Both the position numbers and the translations under genes were made by a program. The notes beneath the pieces were generated by a model that made no database searches, had not been told where the DNA came from, and saw only the letters and a program-made list of their open reading frames with translations. From NCBI GenBank assembly GCA_937889705.1, contig CALBYO010000100.1:1-11525 (forward strand): 11,525 nucleotides of DNA, written 5' to 3'. Positions 1 through 5,924 of this stretch are shown here, one piece after another; within the stretch, counting starts at the first letter, position 1; each line of letters opens with the position of its first letter. The DNA is from an uncultured Bacillota bacterium (GTDB lineage Bacteria > Bacillota > Clostridia > Christensenellales > UBA1242).

Positions 1-817
1 CAACACAAGTGAATGTGCCTCTTAACTTATTCAATACCAACATAGCCAGCGCTTCGTTTTCTATTTCATCAGATATGATAAGTAATTTTTGATTTGCGCC
101 AACGATTTTTTCTAAAAGTGGCAAAATTTCTTGAATATTGCTTATTTTTTTATCTGTTATCAATATCAAAGGATTGTCAAGTTCGGCAACCATCTTTTCC
201 ATGTCAGTGCTCATATAAGGAGATAAGTATCCTCTTTCAAATTGCATTCCTTCCACGACGGACAAATCTGTTTCCATTGTTTTGCTTTCTTCTATCGTTA
301 TCACGCCGTCACTACCAACCTTTTCCATTGCCATTGATATAAGTTTGCCAATAGATTTATCGCCAGCCGATATACTTGCAACTTGTTCAATTTCTGTTGA
401 TGTTTCAACTTTCTTACTGCATTTTTCCAATTCCTTTTTAATTTGTTCAACGCATTTAAAAATACCAGAACGCAAAATAATTGGATTAGCACCAGCAGCA
501 AAATTTTTAAGTCCTTCCTTAACAATCGCCTGTGCCAAAACTGACGCCGTTGTTGTTCCGTCACCAGCAACTTCGTTTGTTTGAACACTCACTTCTTTAA
601 TAAGTTGAGCACCTAAATTTTCAAATGGGTCCGCAAGTTCAATCTCTTTTGCAATCGTAACTCCATCATTTGTTATAAGCGGAGTTCCCATTTTCCTTTC
701 TAACACCACATTTCGTCCCTTTGGGCCAAGAGTGATTTTCACTGTGTCCGCCAAAATATTAACACCATTTTCAAGTGCTTTTCTTGCTTCTTCTCCACTT
801 TTTATTATCTTAGACAT
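1..817 (-). CDS. groEL: GroEL (Hsp60) chaperonin, C-terminal part cut off by window edge
   Basis: This is the 60-kDa chaperonin subunit, which forms the cytosolic double-ring ATP-driven folding chamber capped by GroES. I translated the reverse strand from the ATG at 817-815 and found 272 codons with no interruption up to the window edge. The start reads MSKIIKSGEEARKAL. Next come the equatorial-domain nucleotide motifs TLGPKGRN (about residues 29-36), TNDGVTIAKEI and the phosphate-binding DGTTT (86-90). The apical domain begins with VEGMQFERGYLSPY (about 192-205). The family is normally about 540 residues, so roughly half is missing here. The ribosome binding site GGAGAAGGAG lies inside the last codons of groES, and the genes are only 3 nt apart, so the two are translationally coupled. 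Identity is certain from the motifs and operon order. Confidence 0.98.
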   Translation of the reverse strand, partial: MSKIIKSGEEARKALENGVNILADTVKITLGPKGRNVVLERKMGTPLITNDGVTIAKEIELADPFENLGAQLIKEVSVQTNEVAGDGTTTASVLAQAIVKEGLKNFAAGANPIILRSGIFKCVEQIKKELEKCSKKVETSTEIEQVASISAGDKSIGKLISMAMEKVGSDGVITIEESKTMETDLSVVEGMQFERGYLSPYMSTDMEKMVAELDNPLILITDKKISNIQEILPLLEKIVGANQKLLIISDEIENEALAMLVLNKLRGTFTCV

Positions 818-820
818 ACT

Positions 821-1111
821 CTACTCCTTCTCCACAATCGCCAAAATATCGCCTTGACGAATAATCAAAAAATCGTCTTTTTCAATCTTATATTCAATGC
901 CTGCAAATTTTGAATACAATACACGGTCACCAACCTTTACTTTCATCTCAACCTTTTTGCCGTCACTTTCCATGCCGTCACCAACAGCAACAACAACTGC
1001 CATGTGTGGTTTTTCAACAGCACTTTCTGGAATAAAAATTCCGCTTTGCGTCTGCTCTTTATTTTCCAATGGCCTCAAAACGACTCTGTCAAAAATTGGT
1101 CTTATCTTCAT
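821..1111 (-). CDS. groES: GroES (Hsp10) co-chaperonin
   Basis: This 96-residue co-chaperonin forms the heptameric lid of the GroEL chamber. It opens with KIRPIFDRVVLRPL. The mobile loop follows (about residues 17-32, ending SGIFIPESA), which contains the hydrophobic tripeptide that docks onto GroEL. The rest is the usual EKPHMAVVVAVGDG and VKVGDRVLYSKFAG beta-barrel core. Length and order are typical for the family. The start ATG (1111-1109) has a near-perfect GGAGG ribosome binding site seven bases upstream. groEL follows directly on the same transcript. The loop tripeptide is Ile-Phe-Ile rather than the more usual Ile-Val-Leu, a conservative change. Confidence 0.98.
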   Translation of the reverse strand: MKIRPIFDRVVLRPLENKEQTQSGIFIPESAVEKPHMAVVVAVGDGMESDGKKVEMKVKVGDRVLYSKFAGIEYKIEKDDFLIIRQGDILAIVEKE

Positions 1112-1200
1112 ATATCCTCCAAAATTATTTTATATTTATTATTTGTAATTTTTAAAAAATAAGATGCGGAAAAGCACGATTTTTCATACTTCTTGCCACC

Positions 1201-1229
1201 TTGTCATAAATTACATTAAAAATGATAAA
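1201..1229 (+). promoter_or_regulatory. Predicted promoter of the SPOR-domain gene, overlapping the groESL promoter
   Basis: On the plus strand TTGTCA (1201-1206) is followed after 17 nt by GATAAA (1224-1229), matching 5 of 6 and 4 of 6 consensus bases. Transcription would start near 1236, about 40 nt before the ATG at 1275. The -10 shares bases 1224-1227 with the minus-strand groESL -10, so the two promoters cannot be occupied at once. Confidence 0.45.
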
Positions 1230-1251
1230 GTGCAGACATGAGAATTGTCAA
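1222..1251 (-). promoter_or_regulatory. Predicted sigma-A promoter of groES-groEL
   Basis: On the minus strand TTGACA (1251-1246) is followed after 18 nt by TATCAT (1227-1222). This gives a leader of roughly 100 nt before groES. No CIRCE inverted repeat (TTAGCACTC-N9-GAGTGCTAA, the HrcA site) and no CtsR-type direct repeat is visible in the leader. The -10 overlaps that of an opposing promoter. Confidence 0.6.
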
Positions 1252-1274
1252 GGCACACTGCCAAAGGAGTTCCT

Positions 1275-2069
1275 ATGGAAATTGAATTAAATAATAAAAA
1301 GCCAAAAAGGCACGGAAATAGATTTTTCTTTTTCATTTTAACTATCTTATGCGTTGTGGTTTGCGTGTTCGTTTCACAATTTTTATCTTCTGTCATCACA
1401 ACTGGCGCTATCGGAATTACCAACAATTCAAACTCAACTTCCTACTCCGAATACAAACTATATGCCCTGTCGCTTGCAAGTTATGCCACGGAAACGCAAG
1501 CAAAAGATTATGCAAGCACAGTAACAAGACAAGGCGCAGGCGGATATGTTTGGCAGCAAGATAGTAAATTTTATGTTATTGCATCAATTTACGAAAAAAA
1601 GAACGATGCTGAATCAGTTTTAAAAAATCTTACAGAAAATGCAAATGCGGAAATTATTGAAATTAAAATCGACAAAGTTTCGCTCAGCCAAGTTAGTAGC
1701 ACAAACTTGAAAAAAGAGTATTTATCTATATTGTCAGATTTAAAAGAAACATATTGCAAACTTTACGACATTTCTGTATCGCTAGATACTTCGGTATACT
1801 CCGAAACAAAATCTAGAATTGAAATTGACAATGTTAAAACGAACTTGCAAAGTCAACTTGACAAAATCTCAAATGGTTCATCATCTGCTGACGGCATATA
1901 TTATGTGATTATCAAAAGTTCAGTCCAAAAAATCATAGACAAAATTGGCGAAGTCGTTGAATACACTTCCACAGACAATTTCCCATTTAGTGCAAAAATC
2001 AAAAATACTTATATTTCAATTGTAGAAGACATTTCCAACTTGATCGACCAATTAAATGATGAAAAATAA
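1275..2069 (+). CDS. Membrane-anchored SPOR-domain-like protein
   Basis: This is a 264-residue protein with a short basic cytoplasmic N-terminus (KKPKRHGNR), one strongly hydrophobic segment (about residues 17-40) and an external part. Residues about 59-133 (YKLYALSLASYATETQAKDYAS...GGYVWQQDSKFYVIASIYEKKNDAESVLKNL) have the pattern of a SPOR domain. That fold has two beta-alpha-beta units and binds denuded glycan strands of peptidoglycan at division or sporulation septa. The remaining 130 residues look helical and match nothing I recognise. The start at 1275 was chosen because AAAGGAG sits five bases upstream; a TTG at 1245 in the same frame has no such site. The bitopic layout resembles SpoIIB-like and other septal SPOR proteins. 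A role at the septum or cell wall is inferred; the SPOR assignment rests on pattern only. Confidence 0.7.
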   Translation: MEIELNNKKPKRHGNRFFFFILTILCVVVCVFVSQFLSSVITTGAIGITNNSNSTSYSEYKLYALSLASYATETQAKDYASTVTRQGAGGYVWQQDSKFYVIASIYEKKNDAESVLKNLTENANAEIIEIKIDKVSLSQVSSTNLKKEYLSILSDLKETYCKLYDISVSLDTSVYSETKSRIEIDNVKTNLQSQLDKISNGSSSADGIYYVIIKSSVQKIIDKIGEVVEYTSTDNFPFSAKIKNTYISIVEDISNLIDQLNDEK

Positions 2070-2141
2070 CTTATAAAATGCATTAAATAATAAATAAAAT
2101 TAACATGTATTATTTATGTAATTTAGGACACACTATATATG

Positions 2142-2158
2142 CTGAAAGATATTTTCAG
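2142..2158 (+). other. Small hairpin in the leader of the Asn-Cys repeat gene
   Basis: CTGAAA (2142-2147) and TTTCAG (2153-2158) can form a 6-bp stem with a 5-nt loop, ending about eight bases before the AGGAGG ribosome binding site. No U-tract follows, so it is not a terminator. It could stabilise the message or affect translation. The 108-bp gap between 2070 and 2177 is otherwise AT-rich, with no convincing promoter. Confidence 0.35.
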
Positions 2159-2177
2159 TAAATATAGGAGGTGTAGA

Positions 2178-2429
2178 ATGTTTGGCAAGACTAAACAAAG
2201 TGGAAGCACAACTCACAAGAAAGCGGGAACTACAAATTGTAGCCGTTCTAATGTAGAGGCTGCTAAGTCTGCAAAGACATCAAAATCTGCAACAAGAAAA
2301 ACAACACGTAATTGTTCTTCTTCAAGAGCAGAAGCAGCAAAAACTCATGCAACCACAACAAGAAATTGCGGTTCAAGAAGTTCTAGCGGTTCTAGGTCTA
2401 ACAAAAAGACAACAAACTGCTCTAACTAA
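2178..2429 (+). CDS. Small highly basic Ser/Thr-rich protein with repeated Asn-Cys motif, unknown function
   Basis: This 83-residue protein contains 11 Lys, 7 Arg, no Asp and only 2 Glu (net charge about +16). It is dominated by Ser, Thr, Asn and Ala and has almost no hydrophobic residues, so it should be disordered or fold only on a partner. Four cysteines (21, 46, 64, 81) each follow an Asn in the repeated motif T-T-(R)-N-C-[SG]. The first two repeats continue with related tails, SRSNVEAAKSA and SSSRAEAAKTH. The start was chosen for the excellent AGGAGGTG ribosome binding site (2167-2174); an upstream in-frame ATG at 2139 lacks one. A strong terminator follows. I recognise no family. Nucleic-acid or other polyanion binding, metal binding through Cys, or a modified-peptide precursor are possible, and none is shown by the sequence. 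Confidence 0.75.
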   Translation: MFGKTKQSGSTTHKKAGTTNCSRSNVEAAKSAKTSKSATRKTTRNCSSSRAEAAKTHATTTRNCGSRSSSGSRSNKKTTNCSN

Positions 2430-2444
2430 CAGCAATTAACCTCA

Positions 2445-2476
2445 AAAAAAGGATTAGCATCAGTTAATCCTTTTTT
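2445..2476 (+). terminator. Rho-independent terminator after the Asn-Cys repeat gene
   Basis: A perfect 12-bp stem, AAAAAAGGATTA (2445-2456) with TAATCCTTTTTT (2465-2476), and an 8-nt loop end in a U-rich tail. It lies 16 nt after the stop codon and separates this gene from the metal operon downstream. Confidence 0.9.
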
Positions 2477-2528
2477 ATTTAACAAAATTAACAAAATAAA
2501 AAATTTTTACATATTATGTTAAAAACAC

Positions 2529-2558
2529 TTGACAGTTGAATGGTTATTCAACTATAAT
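2529..2558 (+). promoter_or_regulatory. Promoter of the cadC-cadA metal-efflux operon
   Basis: TTGACA (2529-2534) and TATAAT (2553-2558) both match consensus exactly with an 18-nt spacer. Such a strong promoter fits a derepressible operon held off by a bound repressor. The start codon of cadC lies 31 nt downstream of the -10, behind AAAAGGAC, an acceptable ribosome binding site. Confidence 0.88.
2534..2553. promoter_or_regulatory. Palindromic operator for the ArsR/SmtB-family sensor
   Basis: AGTTGAAT (2534-2541), four bases, then ATTCAACT (2546-2553) form a perfect 8-bp-arm inverted repeat that fills the spacer between -35 and -10. ArsR/SmtB-family repressors bind A/T-rich palindromes with TGAA/TTCA cores in this position. 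Binding of the neighbouring cadC product here is inferred from autoregulation in this family. Confidence 0.8.
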
Positions 2559-2588
2559 AAAGCGTAAAATATAAAAAAGGACATAAAT

Positions 2589-2960
2589 ATGGGTAAAAAA
2601 GAATTATTGTGTGATTGTGATGTAATCCACGAAGAATTAGTAAATAATGCAAAATCTAAACTTTTAGATGAAGACAAGTTGCTACAAATTTCAGACTTTT
2701 ATAAAGCATTGTCAGACAGCACCAGAATAAAAATTATAAATTTGCTTGAAAAAAGCGAACTCTGTGTTTGCGACATTTCTGTAATATTGAATATGACAAA
2801 ATCAGCAGTGTCACATCAACTTAAAAATCTTAGGGAGATGAATTTAATAAAATGCAAAAGAAAAGGCAAAGAGATTTGGTATACGCTTGCAGATGACCAT
2901 GTTAAACAAGTGTTTGACATAAGTTTAGAACACATTTTAGAGGCAGAAGATGAAAAATAA
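2589..2960 (+). CDS. cadC: CadC-type ArsR/SmtB-family metal-sensing repressor
   Basis: This 123-residue winged-helix repressor should release DNA when it binds Cd(II), Pb(II) or Zn(II). The core is FYKALSDSTRIKIINLL (about 37-53), then ELCVCDIS (57-64) and the recognition helix region TKSAVSHQLKNL (70-81). The beta-wing is KRKGKEIWYTL. Both metal sites known from Staphylococcus CadC are complete. The alpha3N thiolate site has Cys8 and Cys10 in the N-terminal arm with Cys59 and Cys61. The alpha5 dimer-interface site has Asp102, His104, His115 and Glu118, with the exact D-x-H-x10-H-x2-E spacing of SmtB and CadC. The gene overlaps the ATPase gene by 11 nt and lies behind an operator-containing promoter. 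Keeping both sites suggests a thiophilic Cd/Pb response plus a Zn response, inferred from characterised homologues. Confidence 0.93.
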   Translation: MGKKELLCDCDVIHEELVNNAKSKLLDEDKLLQISDFYKALSDSTRIKIINLLEKSELCVCDISVILNMTKSAVSHQLKNLREMNLIKCKRKGKEIWYTLADDHVKQVFDISLEHILEAEDEK

Positions 2961-4983
2961 ATATAAAATTGAAGGGTTAGACTGCCCTAATTGTGCGAAA
3001 ACATTAGAAAATAAAATTAACGAACTTGATTGCATTAAAGCAGCAAAAATCAACTTCGTGAAATCAACATTGGAAATCGAAAGCGATAACAACGAAACCG
3101 CTATTAAAGAAGTTATAAATCTTGCAAAAAAAATTGAACCAGATGCAAAAATCATTGTAAATAACGATAAATATAAAATATTTAACAAGCAATTTATAAT
3201 AGATATTTGTTTGCTTGCAGTCGGTATCGCGCTCGGCTTTGTGTGCATTTTTGTTAAGATGCCAAATTACATTTATTGGCCATTATTTGTTGTAAGCGCG
3301 CTTCTCATGGGCTACAAAACTTATTATAAAGCAGTCCAACTGCTTTTCAAAAAGACGATAAACGAAAATATGCTTGTAACAATTTCTGTTGTTGGCGCAG
3401 CAGTCGTTGGCGAAACAATGGACGCATTAATGGTTATCGCACTCTACTCAATAGGTAAGATTTTAGAAAGTTTGGCACTTAATAAATCAAGAAAATCAAT
3501 CGAAAAATTAACAAATTTGAAGCCAGAACAAGTAACAAGGCTCGTAAACAGCGAAGAAGAAGTTGTGAGTCCAAGCGACATTGAAGTTGGCGACATTATT
3601 ATAGTTAAGCCTGGCGAAAGAGTTGCAATCGACGGCATTGTTATTGACGGCGAAGCAAATCTTGACGTTCAAAGTTTAACAGGCGAAAGTTTGCCAAAGC
3701 ACACAAAAACAAGTGACGAAATTCTATCAGGCTCAATCGTTTTGGACAGCGTGTTAAAAATTCAAGCAATAAGCAAATATGAAAATAGCACGGTTTATAA
3801 AATTCTTGATATGATAGAAAATGCCAGCGAAAAGAAATCAAAAACCGAAACTGTCATTTCAAAAATGACCAAATGGTATACGCTTGGCGTGATATTGCTT
3901 TCAATTCTTGTTTGGGGAATTGTTTGGGCGGTTACAAAAGACATTAACACCGCAGTATATCGCGGGCTCATATTCTTGGTTGTTTCTTGCCCTTGTGCCT
4001 TTGCTATTTCTGTTCCGCTTAGTTATTTCTCTGGTATCGGAAATGCTTCCAAAAAAGGAATTTTAATCAAAGGCTCAAACTATCTTGACGGCGCGGCCGA
4101 TTTAAAAACAATAGCGTTTGATAAAACTGGAACACTTACAACCGGTGAATTTAAAATAACTCAAATTACCTCTTTATCAGAAGAAAAAAGTGAAGACGAA
4201 ATTTTGCATCTATGTGCTTTGGGCGAAAAAAATTCGCTTCACCCACTCGCACTAGCAATCGTTAAAAATTGCAACACTGAACTTGAAGATGTTGAAAATG
4301 TTAAAGAAGTGCCTGGCGAAGGAGTTTACTTTGAATATGCAAATAAAAATTATTTTGTTGGCAGAAAAACTCAAAACCTAACCGACACAACAGTGGAACT
4401 TTTTGAAAACAATAAAAAAATTGGCGAAATTAAATTTGAAGATACAATTAAAGATAGTTCTATAACCGCTTGCGAAAGCCTAAATAAAATGGGAATTCAA
4501 ACCGTTATGCTTTCCGGAGACAACGAAAAAATTGTTAATCATGTCGCTGACAAAATTGGCATTAATCAAGCATACTCAAATTTGTTGCCACAAGACAAAT
4601 TTAACTGGATTGAAAATGCAAAATCCAACAAAAATAATAAAATCGGCTATGTTGGTGATGGTCTAAACGACGCTCCATCACTTACACTTGCCGATGTCGG
4701 ATTTAGCATGGGATTAAAAGGAAATGCCGCAAGTATCGAAGCATCAGATATTGTTCTCGCTAACGACAATCCTGAAAAAATAGTTGAAGCAATTAAAATT
4801 TCTCGCTACACCAAAAAAATAGTTTGGGAAAACATTGCCCTTGCCGCAGGCGTAAAATTAATTTTCCTTTCTCTTGGTGCATTTGGTATAACTGGAATGC
4901 TAAGTGCAGTTATCGCCGATGTTGGCGTAACACTTCTTGCAATTCTAAATTCTCTCCGCGCGCTAAAATATAAAGCAAAATAG
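2950..4983 (+). CDS. cadA: Cd2+/Zn2+/Pb2+-exporting P1B-2-type ATPase
   Basis: This 677-residue heavy-metal pump drives divalent soft metals out of the cytoplasm at the cost of ATP. It has one N-terminal HMA domain with the CPNC metal-binding pair (Cys12, Cys15). A membrane region with paired helices follows, then the actuator domain with LTGES (LDVQSLTGES). The intramembrane metal motif is CPC (347-349), the phosphorylated Asp is in DKTGT (391-395), His-Pro is at 431-432, and the hinge is GDGLNDAP from about 569. In the last helices Lys636 and Asp657 are 21 residues apart, as are the Lys and Asp that mark Zn/Cd/Pb pumps of the ZntA/CadA group. This separates it from copper pumps. Its ATG lies inside the end of cadC, preceded by GAGG, so the two are co-translated. 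Length is normal and nothing is broken. Confidence 0.95.
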   Translation: MKNKYKIEGLDCPNCAKTLENKINELDCIKAAKINFVKSTLEIESDNNETAIKEVINLAKKIEPDAKIIVNNDKYKIFNKQFIIDICLLAVGIALGFVCIFVKMPNYIYWPLFVVSALLMGYKTYYKAVQLLFKKTINENMLVTISVVGAAVVGETMDALMVIALYSIGKILESLALNKSRKSIEKLTNLKPEQVTRLVNSEEEVVSPSDIEVGDIIIVKPGERVAIDGIVIDGEANLDVQSLTGESLPKHTKTSDEILSGSIVLDSVLKIQAISKYENSTVYKILDMIENASEKKSKTETVISKMTKWYTLGVILLSILVWGIVWAVTKDINTAVYRGLIFLVVSCPCAFAISVPLSYFSGIGNASKKGILIKGSNYLDGAADLKTIAFDKTGTLTTGEFKITQITSLSEEKSEDEILHLCALGEKNSLHPLALAIVKNCNTELEDVENVKEVPGEGVYFEYANKNYFVGRKTQNLTDTTVELFENNKKIGEIKFEDTIKDSSITACESLNKMGIQTVMLSGDNEKIVNHVADKIGINQAYSNLLPQDKFNWIENAKSNKNNKIGYVGDGLNDAPSLTLADVGFSMGLKGNAASIEASDIVLANDNPEKIVEAIKISRYTKKIVWENIALAAGVKLIFLSLGAFGITGMLSAVIADVGVTLLAILNSLRALKYKAK

Positions 4984-4986
4984 CAT

Positions 4987-5014
4987 AAAAAAAGAGCAAA
5001 AATGCTCTTTTTTT
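4987..5014. terminator. Bidirectional terminator between cadA and the convergent minus-strand gene
   Basis: AAAAAAAGAGCA (4987-4998), loop AAAA, and TGCTCTTTTTTT (5003-5014) form a 12-bp stem with A-tract and U-tract on both strands. It begins three nt after the cadA stop and overlaps the stop codon (5013-5015) of the opposing gene, so it can serve both. Confidence 0.9.
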
Positions 5015-5570
5015 AAATTTCTTCAATAGATTTTAACAATACATTAACCATATCATTTACAAATGGATAATTTTCCATAATGCTATCAAATGGTTTTTTA
5101 ACATCAAGTTTAGCAACTGATGTTCCAAAGCAAATCATGTGTCTTGCAAGTTTAGCAAAGATCTGAATTGAATAACTTGTTCCAACATTTGTTGAAATTT
5201 CCATAATATTTACATAGCAACTTTTTCCATACATTTTTGCAGGTTTATGGAATAAAGGTTTCATTGACGAAGTTGATGTAACTGCATAATCTGCTGCATT
5301 TTCTTTAATGTATTCATTTACATTTTCAACAGCGTGATTATTTGCTTCCAATTTTTCAAGTTCTGCGTTTAATTCTGAAATGAATTGTGAAGAACTTTCG
5401 CCATAATCAAACATACTTACGACATCAAAGCCGCCATCTTTTCTTTCAACTGCGAATCCATACAAGCATGGAACTGCTTCTGTTGACAAAATTGAAAAAT
5501 CTCTATACCTTTCTGGTTTAATAATTCTCCAACCTTCTGGTTTTGTAAATTGAAATCTATTCTCTGCCAT
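5013..5570 (-). CDS. Cytoplasmic protein of unknown function, possibly Mog1/PsbP/DcrB-like fold
   Basis: This 185-residue soluble protein has no signal peptide or membrane segment. It begins MAENRFQFTKPEGWRIIKPERYRDFSIL and ends with an amphipathic C-terminal helix. I do not recognise the family. The opening 'F-x-x-P-x-G-W' strand, alternating beta strands, a central charged helix (about 60-85, SQFISELNAELEKLEANN), and a late strand with phenylalanine followed by 'F-D-S-I-M-E-N-Y-P-F' recall the small alpha/beta sandwich of Mog1, PsbP and DcrB proteins. That is a weak impression only. The start was moved to 5570 because AGGAGAGGGT directly precedes it; an in-frame ATG at 5621 lies on the -35 of the predicted promoter and cannot be used. 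The gene is monocistronic, with its own promoter and a shared terminator. Confidence 0.75.
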   Translation of the reverse strand: MAENRFQFTKPEGWRIIKPERYRDFSILSTEAVPCLYGFAVERKDGGFDVVSMFDYGESSSQFISELNAELEKLEANNHAVENVNEYIKENAADYAVTSTSSMKPLFHKPAKMYGKSCYVNIMEISTNVGTSYSIQIFAKLARHMICFGTSVAKLDVKKPFDSIMENYPFVNDMVNVLLKSIEEI

Positions 5571-5592
5571 ACCCTCTCCTTTTTCTGAATAT

Positions 5593-5621
5593 ATTATTTC
5601 ACATATCACTTTAATTGTCAA
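5593..5621 (-). promoter_or_regulatory. Promoter of the unknown-function gene at 5013-5570
   Basis: On the minus strand TTGACA (5621-5616), a 17-nt spacer and AATAAT (5598-5593) match 6 of 6 and 5 of 6 consensus bases. The ATG lies 22 nt past the -10, behind AGGAG. Confidence 0.78.
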
Positions 5622-5677
5622 TCAAAATTAATAAATTTATCAATTTGCCAAAATAACAACAAATCTTAAAAAATTAA

Positions 5678-5706
5678 TTGACAATTACCTTCTCTTATGT
5701 TAAACT
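5678..5706 (+). promoter_or_regulatory. Predicted promoter upstream of the duplicated tRNA-Ser locus
   Basis: TTGACA (5678-5683) and TAAACT (5701-5706) are spaced 17 nt. It faces the tRNA region and lies about 40 nt before the truncated tRNA copy and 219 nt before the complete one. No comparably good promoter is visible directly before the complete tRNA, so read-through across the inserted element may be needed. An alternative -10, GATAAT (5718-5723), has no good -35. Confidence 0.5.
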
Positions 5707-5745
5707 CACAATGCTTTGATAATAAAGCAAAAATAACATTTTCAT

Positions 5746-5770
5746 GCAGAAGTACCCAAGTGGTCGAAGG
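5746..5770 (+). pseudogene. Truncated duplicate of the tRNA-Ser(GCU) 5' half
   Basis: These 25 nt (acceptor 5' strand GCAGAAG and the D-arm region through GTCGAAGG) are identical to 5925-5949, the start of the complete tRNA-Ser. Identity extends two bases upstream, giving a 27-bp direct repeat (5744-5770 and 5923-5949). After base 5770 the sequence departs completely: there is no anticodon stem, T-arm or 3' acceptor strand, so it cannot be a working tRNA by itself. Confidence 0.85.
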
Positions 5771-5922
5771 TCTTGCTCCGCAAGCCACTCGCAAATTATA
5801 AATTTGCTCCCGCTTTGGCTACAAATAGTCCACTGGACTATTTGCTTAACGCGTCGCGCCCCTGCTATCTTAGCAGGCTCGCCCCTAATTAACATTAGTT
5901 AAGCAAACAATCAAATATTTTT
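5771..5922. repeat. Palindrome-rich insertion between the two tRNA-Ser 5' halves
   Basis: This 152-bp stretch has no credible gene but five inverted repeats. CTTGC/GCAAG lies at 5772-5776 and 5780-5784. GCAAATT/AATTTGC (5791-5797, 5801-5807) has a 3-nt centre. CAAATAGTCCA/TGGACTATTTG (5822-5832, 5834-5844) has a 1-nt centre. CCTGCTA/TAGCAGG lies at 5861-5867 and 5871-5877. TTTGCTTAAC/GTTAAGCAAA (5841-5850, 5898-5907) encloses the previous hairpin. Base composition between 5851 and 5885 is markedly GC-rich compared with the surroundings. The shape is that of a small non-coding mobile or REP/MITE-like element, or a structured RNA. It carries no transposase. Confidence 0.7.
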
Positions 5923-5924
5923 AT

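Noticed and set aside
301..588. Minus-strand open frame of 95 codons within groEL
   Set aside because: It is an out-of-frame shadow; the groEL frame is intact across the whole stretch and carries all the chaperonin motifs.
1245..1274. Upstream TTG start for the SPOR-domain gene
   Set aside because: No ribosome binding site precedes it, while the ATG at 1275 has AAAGGAG at ideal spacing and gives a typical basic N-terminus before the membrane helix.
5746..5830. A second complete tRNA (Ser or Leu) starting at 5746
   Set aside because: After the D-arm there is no anticodon stem with a 7-nt loop, no TTCAAAT T-loop and no 3' acceptor strand before the next tRNA begins.
5695..5895. Minus-strand open frame of 66 codons across the duplicated tRNA region
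   Set aside because: It lies over the tRNA half-copy and the palindromes, has no ribosome binding site and a composition dictated by the repeats.
5771..5922. CRISPR array
   Set aside because: The repeats are inverted and of different sequence, not regularly spaced identical direct repeats with unique spacers.
5771..5924. Self-splicing intron interrupting the tRNA
   Set aside because: The downstream copy contains the whole tRNA including the 5' half, so nothing needs to be spliced; no group I or II core motif was seen.
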